Source: Alphaproteobacteria bacterium
GTDB taxonomy: Bacteria > Pseudomonadota > Alphaproteobacteria > Rhizobiales > Xanthobacteraceae
NCBI GenBank assembly: GCA_005883115.1
Contig: VAZQ01000173.1
Coordinates: 2,610-9,492, forward strand
DNA: 6,883 nt
Reading direction: 5' to 3'
Shown: positions 1-5,729 of the stretch, piece after piece
How positions within the stretch are numbered: position 1 is the stretch's first letter
Layout: every line of letters starts with the position of its first letter
Made by a program: the position numbers and the translations under genes
The notes under the pieces: generated by a model
Told to the model about the DNA's origin: nothing
Seen by the model: only the letters and a program-made list of their open reading frames with translations
Databases searched by the model: none

Positions 1-116
1 TGCGCGCCTGAGGGCTTCCTCGGCTTGTCGAGGTCGGCGGTCCGCGGAGGGTGTCTTCCTATGTTCTGCATAGTCGCTATAGTGCCCAGGTGCGACGCAC
101 AAATAGGGAGACCGCC

Positions 117-308
117 ATGCCTGAAGTCTACGTCCACGCCGTCAAGGGCCGCTCGCTCGATCAGAAACGTGCGCTGATCAAGGACATCACCGAAGCGGTG
201 GTAAAAAATTTCTCAGTTCCGGCCGACGTTGTGATGGTGGAAATCGTGGAATCCGAGCCGACGGCTAAGGCAAAAGGCGGGATTTTGTTCAGCGAGATGC
301 GGCGCTGA
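117..308 (+). CDS. 4-oxalocrotonate tautomerase family protein (63 aa)
   Basis: This is a small tautomerase-superfamily enzyme. Family members work as oligomers in the cytoplasm and use the N-terminal proline, exposed by removal of Met1, as catalytic base in keto-enol isomerisation. The ATG at 117 was chosen because Pro follows it directly and GGGAG (106-110) lies 6 nt upstream; the longer in-frame GTG at 51 would bury that proline. Length (62 residues after Met removal) matches the family. Numbered from Pro1, it aligns without gaps to the classic 4-oxalocrotonate tautomerase as I recall that sequence: Pro1, the Gly10-Arg11-Ser12 stretch, Gln15-Lys16, Pro34 and Gly53-Gly54 are kept. Position 39, normally the substrate-binding Arg, is Met, and position 50, normally Phe, is Lys. 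The fold and Pro1 chemistry are therefore well supported, but the classic 2-hydroxymuconate substrate is not. The gene ends just before an intrinsic terminator, so it may be the last gene of a transcript entering from the left. Confidence 0.88.
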   Translation: MPEVYVHAVKGRSLDQKRALIKDITEAVVKNFSVPADVVMVEIVESEPTAKAKGGILFSEMRR

Positions 309-329
309 GCCCCCGGCGCGGCCGGCAGC

Positions 330-363
330 GTTTCGCCCGGCAATGGCCGGGCGAAACTTTTTT
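330..363 (+). terminator. Intrinsic terminator after the tautomerase gene
   Basis: A perfect 12-bp stem, GTTTCGCCCGGC (330-341) paired with GCCGGGCGAAAC (346-357), encloses the 4-nt loop AATG and is followed at once by six T residues (358-363). This is a textbook rho-independent terminator for plus-strand transcription. It lies 21 nt after the tautomerase stop and ends just before the Shine-Dalgarno sequence of the next gene. Confidence 0.92.
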
Positions 364-374
364 CGGAGCTAAGC

Positions 375-1081
375 ATGGGCGATCTCGACGGCAAGACCGC
401 ATTAGTGACGGGCGCAGCATCCGGCATTGGGCTCGCCACGGTCGAGCTGTTCGCCCGACGCGGCGCCAAGGTCGCCCTCAACCATTTGCCGGATGATGGA
501 TCGGCGCGCCGGGCGACGTATCCAAACCTGGCGCTGCGGAAAAGATGGTCGGCGCTGCGATCGACGCGCTGGGTCGGCTCGACTTCCTCGCCAACAACGC
601 CGGCACCTCGGCAACTGTCGCGCCGATCCCGCCGGCGGAGCTCGACCGGCTCACCGAGGAATTTTGGGCGACCATCCTTGCCACCAACCTGGTCGGCCCA
701 TTTCGCTGTACCCGCGCTGCCGCGGCGGCGCTCAAGGCAACACGCGGTGCGGTTTGCAATACCGCGTCGGTCGCCGGTCGCAATATGGCGGGGTCAAGCA
801 TGGCCTACGGCGCGAGCAAGGCCGGCCTCATCAATCTGACCCAAAACTTGGCGCGCGCGCTGGCACCTGACGTGCGCGCCAACGCCGTCGCGCCCGGGTT
901 TGTGGAGACCGACTGGACCCGGCCCTGGCCGGCTGCGCGCAAGCAGGCGGCAATCGAGCGCTCGCTGCTAAAGCGAGCCTGCACGCCGGCCGATATCGCC
1001 GCGGCGATCGTATTTCTTTGCGCCGATACCAGCATGGTGACGGCACAAACGCTGGTGGTCGATGGCGGGTACTCTTTGTGA
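375..1081 (+). pseudogene. Short-chain dehydrogenase/reductase, frame-broken
   Basis: This is a classical SDR, a family of cytoplasmic NAD(P)-dependent oxidoreductases; the substrate cannot be told. It starts at ATG 375 with GGAG (365-368) 6 nt upstream. The first frame encodes the cofactor-binding TGAASGIG motif (residues 12-19) and continues to about 509. The rest of the protein lies in the -1 frame: a DVS motif (515-523), NNAG, the catalytic Ser (767-769), Tyr (806-808) and Lys (818-820) of the YxxxK motif, and the C-terminal VDGGYSL, ending with TGA at 1079-1081. The frame change must fall at about 497-514, because the second frame has a stop at 494-496. Only about 12 codons separate the end of strand beta-2 from DVS, where the family usually has about 25, so roughly 40-50 bases seem to be missing. 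Neither fragment alone has both cofactor and catalytic motifs. It is a recent pseudogene or a sequence error. It converges with dctM across a 47-bp gap. Confidence 0.85.
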
Positions 1082-1099
1082 TCGCGTCTGAATGCTTGC

Positions 1100-1112
1100 C
1101 CGCGCGTCGCGG
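1100..1112. other. Small G+C hairpin between convergent SDR and dctM genes
   Basis: CCGCG (1100-1104) and CGCGG (1108-1112) form a 5-bp stem with a CGT loop in the 47-bp gap between the SDR stop (1081) and the dctM stop (1129). There is no T-run on either side. It could help end transcription from either direction, but it is short and such dyads are frequent in G+C-rich DNA. Confidence 0.2.
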
Positions 1113-1128
1113 ATTCGCCCCAGATCGG

Positions 1129-2412
1129 CTATTTCAGCAGCAGCTGCGGCAGCCAAAGTGACAGTGCGGGCAGGTAGGTCACTAGTGCGAGCACGATCAG
1201 CATCGGCACGTAGAAGATCAGGATGCTGCGTGAAACAGCCTCCATGCTCACGCGGCCGATCGCGCAACCGACCACCATGGTTGGGCCCACCGGCGGAGTG
1301 AGCAGGCCGATTCCGAGGTTGAGGATCATGATGATACCGAAATGTACGGGGTCGATACCGAAGGTCTTGATCACGGGCAGGAAAATCGGCGTGCAGATGA
1401 GTAGCATCGGCGCCAGATCCATGAACGTGCCGAGCAATAGCAGCAAAACATTCACGTACAGTAGAAACGTGTATTTGTCGCTCGAGATCGCGACGAAGAA
1501 CTCCGTGGCTTTGGCCGGTATGCGCATGATCGCCATCATGTAGCCGAAGGCGATCGAGAAACCGATCATGATCATCACCATGCCGACAGTGCGCACGACG
1601 CGTGCGATCAGCTTCGGCACCTCGCTCCACTTGCAGTCGCGGTAGACGAACATGGTGACAAGGAAAGCATAGATACAGGCGACCGCTCCGGATTCGGTCG
1701 GGGTGAAGATGCCGGACAGGATACCGCCTAGAATGATCGCGATCGTGATCATGCCCCAGATCGCATCGATAGCGATTTTGAGTGCCTTACGGAGCGGCAC
1801 GATCTCGCCTCTGGGGAATTTGTCCCGGTGCGCGATGATCAAAACAAGAATGATCAGCGACAGACCAAGGAGCAAGGCTGGGATGATGCCGCCCATGAAC
1901 AGGTGAGCCACGGAGATCGTCCCGCCCGCGGCGATCGAATAAATGATCATGTTGTGCGAGGGTGGCACGAGAAGCGGCTGCAGCGAGCCCGAGATCGTGA
2001 CATTGACCGCGAACAGGCGCGGATAACCGTTTTTGATCATTTGCGGAATCATCACCGAGCCGACCGCCGCGGTATCGGCCACCGAAGATCCCGAGATGCA
2101 ACCGAACATCGTCGAGGCGACGATGTTGACGAGTGCCATGCCGCCACGAATGAAGCCGACGAACACCTTGGCGAGGTTGACCAGACGTTCCGCCATACCG
2201 CCGACGGCCATGATCGCGCCGGTGAGGATGAAGAACGGAATGGCCAGCAGCGAGAACCCGCTCATGCCGCCGGCGACCTTAAGCATTACCGCTTCAAGCG
2301 GGATCCCGGCATAGAGCGCGGCGAGAATGGCGGCAATGCCGAGCGCATAGGCGACCGGCATGCCCATCAGGCAGACGATGGTAAAACTACCAACGAGAAT
2401 GAAGACATCCAC
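1129..2412 (-). CDS. dctM: TRAP transporter large permease subunit (DctM)
   Basis: This is the large membrane subunit of a tripartite ATP-independent periplasmic (TRAP) transporter. It forms the transport path in the inner membrane and couples organic-acid uptake to a cation gradient. The 427-residue length is normal for the family, and hydrophobic segments run through the whole protein. Family signatures include IPFFILTG (58-65), FGCISGSSVADTAAVG (103-118), TPTESGAV (237-244), FMDLAPMLLICTPIFLPV (330-347) and LLTPPVGPTMVVG (370-382). Translation starts at GTG (2412-2410); only a weak GGA-type ribosome site is seen, which fits translational coupling to dctQ, whose stop is 21 nt upstream. It is the last gene of the dctP-dctQ-dctM operon and converges with the broken SDR gene. 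No damage is seen. The family does not reveal the substrate. Confidence 0.96.
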   Translation of the reverse strand: MDVFILVGSFTIVCLMGMPVAYALGIAAILAALYAGIPLEAVMLKVAGGMSGFSLLAIPFFILTGAIMAVGGMAERLVNLAKVFVGFIRGGMALVNIVASTMFGCISGSSVADTAAVGSVMIPQMIKNGYPRLFAVNVTISGSLQPLLVPPSHNMIIYSIAAGGTISVAHLFMGGIIPALLLGLSLIILVLIIAHRDKFPRGEIVPLRKALKIAIDAIWGMITIAIILGGILSGIFTPTESGAVACIYAFLVTMFVYRDCKWSEVPKLIARVVRTVGMVMIMIGFSIAFGYMMAIMRIPAKATEFFVAISSDKYTFLLYVNVLLLLLGTFMDLAPMLLICTPIFLPVIKTFGIDPVHFGIIMILNLGIGLLTPPVGPTMVVGCAIGRVSMEAVSRSILIFYVPMLIVLALVTYLPALSLWLPQLLLK

Positions 2413-2433
2413 GACTCAAATCCGGCTTCGGTC

Positions 2434-2952
2434 CTATTCGGTCGTGAGCTGGCTGACCGTTTCGGGTTCCGGCTCAGAGAAGAACTTCTGGGTCAAGAAG
2501 CGTTCGATCACGAACAAAACGGTGAGCCCGCCGCCAATCGGGATCGGCAAATAAGCAAGGCCGACCGTAATGATCGGAAATTCCGGGATGGCCTGGTGCC
2601 AAGTCGTCTGGCAGAGCCTGATGCCCCATACGAGCATGAACAGGTTCGTGGCCAGCATCAGCATCTCGAGAATCCAGCCGAGGAACGATTTGGCCGGTTC
2701 GTGCAGAAACGCGGGCAGAACGCCAACGCCAATGTGCAGATACTCGCGATAGCACACGACGGCGGAGAGAAAGGAGATCACGATCATCAACAGGATCGCC
2801 AACGGCTCCGGCCAGGATGCTGCACTGTTGAGCACGTAGCGGGTGAAAACGCCGTAAGGAATGATCAGCACGATGATGACGAGAAATGCGCCAGCCACGA
2901 AAAGACAGGCGTTATGGATTGCGTCCATCGCCCGGAAATACAGCTCCTTCAT
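2434..2952 (-). CDS. dctQ: TRAP transporter small permease subunit (DctQ)
   Basis: This is the small membrane subunit of the TRAP transporter. It pairs with DctM in the inner membrane and is needed for transport. The 172 residues give the usual four-helix layout: hydrophobic segments at about 16-36, 49-68, 88-112 and 127-150. DctQ hallmarks are present: an RYVLNS stretch followed by W47 and E49 after helix 1, and the HIGVGVLP motif (73-80) between helices 2 and 3. The C-terminus is short, polar and acidic. The start is ATG (2952-2950) with an AGGGA-type ribosome site (2968-2964) about 11 nt upstream, somewhat far but usable. It lies 81 nt after dctP, across a hairpin, and 21 nt before dctM. 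Confidence 0.94.
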   Translation of the reverse strand: MKELYFRAMDAIHNACLFVAGAFLVIIVLIIPYGVFTRYVLNSAASWPEPLAILLMIVISFLSAVVCYREYLHIGVGVLPAFLHEPAKSFLGWILEMLMLATNLFMLVWGIRLCQTTWHQAIPEFPIITVGLAYLPIPIGGGLTVLFVIERFLTQKFFSEPEPETVSQLTTE

Positions 2953-2983
2953 GGAAGTTCGTGTCCCTGATAAGCAATAGGAC

Positions 2984-3012
2984 AGCCGGCGCGATCAATC
3001 GATCGGCCGGCT
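2984..3012 (-). other. Hairpin in the dctP-dctQ intergenic gap
   Basis: AGCCGGC (3012-3006 on the minus strand) pairs with GCCGGCT (2990-2984). Inside this, after a small bulge, GATC pairs with GATC around a GATT loop. No T-run follows on the transcript strand, so it is not a standard terminator. Its position between binding-protein and permease genes suggests an mRNA-stabilising or partial-attenuation element that raises DctP over DctQM. That role is inferred from common practice in binding-protein operons. Confidence 0.5.
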
Positions 3013-3034
3013 TCTTCGGCAAGCGATCAGACGG

Positions 3035-4036
3035 TCATTGCACGTCTTGAATGCGCTTGATCAGTTCGGCGTGCTGTTTTGCGTATTTCTCCCACACCGG
3101 CTTGACCGCGTCCTGGAAGGGCTTTTTGTCGTCGATGTTCGTGATCTCTACGCCCGCTTTCTCCATCTCGTTTCGCGATTTCTCCTCCATCGCGTACCAA
3201 AGCTTGCGCTCTTCTTGTTGCGCTTCTTTGGCAAACCTGGCGATCAGCGCCTGATCGTCTTTCGAGAGCGTCTCCCAGGTTTTCTTAGAGAACACCAGGA
3301 TCTCCGGGATCATCAAATGCCCGGTGAGCGAGTAATACTTGGCGTAGCGGTAATGCTGGCCGGTCGCGTAGGTCGGATAGTTGTTCTCGGCCCCATCGAC
3401 TACACCCGTCTGCATCGCGTTGACCAGCTGGTCGAAGCCCATGGCGACGCCATTGCCACCGAGCGCGTTCATGGTGTCGACGAAGACCGGATTTCCCATC
3501 ATACGGATCTTGAGCCCCTTAAGGTCGTCGATCGATTTGATCGGTTTTTTGCTGTTGTAGACATTGCGCGTGCCGGCGTTCATCCAGCAAAGCCCGATAA
3601 GTCCTGCGGTCGGATGCTCCGACAGCTTCTTCAACAATTCGTCGCCGATCGGGCCATCGATCACCTTCTCCATGTGGGCATCGTCGCGGAACATGAACGG
3701 CAGATTGAACACGTTGAGCTCAGGAACAAGCGGGCCCATTGGCCCAACGCTAATGCGCGCGATGGCAAGCGCCCCGACCTGCGCCTGCTCGATCATCTCC
3801 TTCTCGCCGCCGAGCTGCATCGACGGGTACATCTGGATGCTGAGCCGCCCGTCCGTCGCCGCTTCCAGTTTGCGGCCCATCGCCAAGACCGCTTCGACGG
3901 TCGGATAACCGAGGGGATGCACATCGGTGGCCTTGAGGACGAGCTTCGATTGCGCCGATGTCGGGTCGACCAAGTTGGTTGCGAGCGTGCCAAGCGTGGA
4001 AAAGACGCCGAGGCGGAGCAGGGTACGGCGATCCAT
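3035..4036 (-). CDS. dctP: TRAP transporter substrate-binding protein (DctP)
   Basis: This is the periplasmic receptor of the TRAP transporter, which captures an organic acid and delivers it to DctQM. The 333 residues begin with an export signal: a basic N-terminus with twin arginines (DRRTLLRLG), a hydrophobic stretch to about residue 22, and a likely cleavage site after the TSA at 26-28. The mature protein has the DctP-family pattern, including YPSMQLGGEKEMIEQAQVG (70-88), a GTRNVYNSKKPI stretch (155-166), GLKIRMMGNPVF (174-185) with Arg178 at the usual carboxylate-binding position, and DGAENNYPTY (214-223). The start ATG (4036-4034) has GAGGAG (4048-4043) 6 nt upstream. It is the first gene of the operon and is divergent from the GntR-type regulator. 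The neighbouring uronate dehydrogenase-like gene suggests a sugar-acid ligand; the sequence alone fits other carboxylates too. Confidence 0.95.
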   Translation of the reverse strand: MDRRTLLRLGVFSTLGTLATNLVDPTSAQSKLVLKATDVHPLGYPTVEAVLAMGRKLEAATDGRLSIQMYPSMQLGGEKEMIEQAQVGALAIARISVGPMGPLVPELNVFNLPFMFRDDAHMEKVIDGPIGDELLKKLSEHPTAGLIGLCWMNAGTRNVYNSKKPIKSIDDLKGLKIRMMGNPVFVDTMNALGGNGVAMGFDQLVNAMQTGVVDGAENNYPTYATGQHYRYAKYYSLTGHLMIPEILVFSKKTWETLSKDDQALIARFAKEAQQEERKLWYAMEEKSRNEMEKAGVEITNIDDKKPFQDAVKPVWEKYAKQHAELIKRIQDVQ

Positions 4037-4068
4037 AGGGGTCTCCTCGATCTGTTATTGCGTTGTCG

Positions 4069-4120
4069 TTGCGCGGCCACTTGTCATATCATATGATGAC
4101 TGGCCATCTTTGGGAGTCAA
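4069..4120. promoter_or_regulatory. Candidate divergent promoters overlapping the operator
   Basis: For the regulator (+), TTGCGC (4069-4074) and TATGAT (4092-4097) are separated by 17 nt; the -10 lies inside the palindrome and would give a leader of about 17 nt. For dctP (-), TTGACT reads from 4120 to 4115, with a weak -10 (ATCATA, 4097-4092) 17 nt further on, again in the palindrome. Both are matches by eye to a sigma-70 consensus and are weak in part. If correct, one bound dimer would block both directions. Confidence 0.35.
4075..4105. promoter_or_regulatory. Nested palindromic operator between dctP and the GntR-type gene
   Basis: The A+T-rich core of the 84-bp divergent region holds overlapping dyads: a perfect 10-bp palindrome ATCATATGAT (4088-4097); arms GTCAT (4083-4087) and ATGAC (4096-4100) with an 8-nt spacer; and outer arms GGCCA (4075-4079) and TGGCC (4101-4105). 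The centres differ by one to two bases, so the whole is an imperfect dyad. GntR-family dimers bind short A+T-rich palindromes of this kind, and placement between a regulator and its divergent target is typical for autoregulation. Binding by the neighbouring regulator is an inference. Confidence 0.65.
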
Positions 4121-4869
4121 GTGCGAATGGGTCGATCGAGCCGAAGCCTCTCGAGCCCAAGCCTGTCGATGATCCGGCCGCTTCCGGCTCCCCGATCGTT
4201 GACCGGCGAGCTTGTCGCCCGGCTCACCGAGGATATTACCAGCGGCAAGATTGCGCCTGGCTCGCAATTGCCGACCGAGCAGGAATTGATCGCAGCGACT
4301 GGGGTGAGTCGAACCGTCGTGCGCGAAGCGGTCGCCGCGCTGCGCGCGGAGGGGCTTGTCATCACTCGGCAGGGCGTCGGCGCGTTCGTTCCCGAGAACG
4401 CCCGGCGGCCATTGCGGATCGATTTCGACCGGTTGTCGCCGCTACGCGCGGTACTCGACGTCATGGAGTTGCGCACCGGGATCGAGATCGAAGCCGCCGG
4501 CCTCGCGGCGGGGCGTGCCGCCGCACCACAGATTCGCAAAATCGTCCACTGCCTCGACGCTATCGATGCCGCTCTCAAGCGCGGCGAGGACGCGATCGCG
4601 CAAGATTTTGCGCCGGCGCGACCGGAAACCCGCAGTTCAGCCGGTTTTTGGAACATCTCGGTCGCTTCGTCATCCCGCGGCAGACCATTCGCGGCGGGCC
4701 GGGAATGCCGAAACGTGCCTATGGCGAGACGTTCCAACGCGAGCACCGTGCGATCGTTCAAGCCATACGCAGTGGGAGCGTTCTGCGGGCCCGCGCAGCG
4801 ATGCGTCGACACCTGGTCAATAGCCGCAAACGCTATCAGCGGCTCGCCGCCAAGCTGGGCAGCCGGTAG
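4121..4869 (+). pseudogene. GntR-family (FadR/FCD) transcriptional regulator, frame-broken
   Basis: This is a DNA-binding regulator of the FadR subfamily, probable controller of the divergent TRAP operon and its own transcript. The start is GTG 4121 or ATG 4127, with GGGAG (4112-4116) 4 or 10 nt upstream. The winged helix (residues about 26-92) includes GKIAPGSQLPTEQEL, the recognition stretch VSRTVVREAVAALRAEGLV and the wing RQGVGAFV. The FCD ligand domain starts near residue 108 and runs to DFA (4604-4612); the protein then continues in the -1 frame as ATGNPQFSRFLEHLGRF and on to SR and TAG (4867-4869). Homologues usually read DFA-FH-x-A-I-A-x-ATGN here, so about 16 bases, including the codon for a metal-binding His, appear lost. 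Later FCD histidines (REH, RRHL) remain. As written, the first frame runs on to 4987, over the next gene's start. An intact protein would be about 254 residues. It may be a real lesion or a sequence error. Confidence 0.85.
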
Positions 4870-4896
4870 CGACGCAGGATCGGAGCGAGCGACATC

Positions 4897-5709
4897 ATGG
4901 AAACAGTTTTGGTCACGGGTGCAGCGGGCGGTATCGGCACGCGGCTGCGCCAACTGTTCAAAGGCGTGTACCCCAAAATCCGGCTAACCGACCTCAGGCG
5001 CCCTGCCGATCTTGCGCCCGAGGAAACGTTCGTCGAAGCCGATCTCGCCAGCATGGCAGAAGTCGACAGGGCGGTCGCCGGCGTCGAGGGGATCGTGCAT
5101 CTCGGCGGATTCTCCGTCGAAGGATCGTGGGAGACGATCCTGCACGCCAATATTGTCGGTTGCTACAACCTGTTCGAGGCGGCGCGCCGTCACCGCGTCG
5201 AACGGGTGGTATTCGCCTCGTCGAATCACGTGGTCGGCTTTTATCCGCGCCGACGACGCATCGACGTTGATGCTGCGGTACGTCCCGATTCCCGGTACGG
5301 CGTCAGCAAAGCCTTCGGCGAGGCGCTCGGGGCGCTTTATGCGTTCAAATATGGGCTGCGCGTCACCTGTATCCGCATCGGCAACTTCGCTGACGCGCCG
5401 GTCGATCTGCGGCGGCTGTCGATCTGGGTCGCGCCGCAGGACCTCTTGCAGCTCATACGCATCGGTCTCGAACATCCGGACATCCGCCACGAGATATTCT
5501 ACGGCGCATCCGACAATGCGCGCGGCTGGTGGGACAACAGTGCAGCCTTCCGCCTCGGCTATCGGCCGCAGGCTCGCGCCGAAGAGCACAGCGCCGCCGC
5601 CTTGGCGGCGAACGCGAAACTTCCGGCCGATCCCGTGGGCGACTGGTATCAGGGCGGGCCGTTCTGCAGCGACGAATTCAGCGAGGGGCTCGAACGCGCA
5701 GCGCTGTGA
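4897..5709 (+). CDS. udh: NAD-dependent uronate dehydrogenase-like protein (extended SDR)
   Basis: This extended SDR (epimerase/dehydratase family, 270 aa) resembles Agrobacterium-type uronate dehydrogenase. That enzyme oxidises D-galacturonate or D-glucuronate with NAD+ to the aldaro-lactone in the cytoplasm. Visible features are the Rossmann motif TGAAGGIG (7-14), Asp32 at the end of beta-2 (TDL, favouring NAD), HLGGFSVEG (68-76), ASSNHVVGFYP (107-117), catalytic Tyr134 and Lys138 in YGVSK, GASDNARGWWDNS (203-215), and a QGG stretch near the C-terminus. The HLGG-SVE, SSNH and GWWDNS combination is what separates Udh from other epimerase-like proteins, from memory of the family. Residue 163 is Asn where Agrobacterium Udh has Ser (RIGS). 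GGAG (4882-4885) is 11 nt before ATG 4897. The gene lies 27 nt after the regulator and is probably cotranscribed with it. An oxidoreductase of related specificity is the alternative. Confidence 0.78.
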   Translation: METVLVTGAAGGIGTRLRQLFKGVYPKIRLTDLRRPADLAPEETFVEADLASMAEVDRAVAGVEGIVHLGGFSVEGSWETILHANIVGCYNLFEAARRHRVERVVFASSNHVVGFYPRRRRIDVDAAVRPDSRYGVSKAFGEALGALYAFKYGLRVTCIRIGNFADAPVDLRRLSIWVAPQDLLQLIRIGLEHPDIRHEIFYGASDNARGWWDNSAAFRLGYRPQARAEEHSAAALAANAKLPADPVGDWYQGGPFCSDEFSEGLERAAL

Positions 5710-5729
5710 CGAGGATTGTCCAGGATCGG

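Noticed and set aside
59..83. Small dyad CTATG/CATAG and a TATAGT -10-like element before the tautomerase
   Set aside because: There is no acceptable -35 at the right distance and the arms are only 5 bp, so I do not call a promoter or operator.
51..308. Longer tautomerase starting at GTG 51
   Set aside because: It would add 22 residues before the catalytic Pro, and the good ribosome site is at 106-110, in front of ATG 117.
497..523. Programmed -1 frameshift in the SDR gene
   Set aside because: No slippery heptamer is seen, and the protein is also short by about 13-16 residues at the junction, which slipping cannot explain. The same reasoning applies to the regulator at about 4610.
545..1081. 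Independent 178-aa SDR starting at ATG 545
   Set aside because: It would lack the TGxxxGIG cofactor site, and in-frame family sequence (GDVSKPGAAEK) continues upstream of that ATG.
1828..2970. 380-codon open frame on the plus strand opposite dctM and dctQ
   Set aside because: It is antisense to two clear membrane-protein genes, rich in Asp, Arg, His and Asn, and has no recognisable domain; it is a codon-bias shadow.
3038..4096. 352-codon open frame opposite dctP
   Set aside because: It mirrors dctP almost end to end and is a G+C-bias shadow with no family resemblance.
4117..4953. 278-codon minus-strand frame opposite the regulator
   Set aside because: The plus strand has clear GntR/FCD motifs; the minus frame has low-complexity Ala/Arg/Ser composition.
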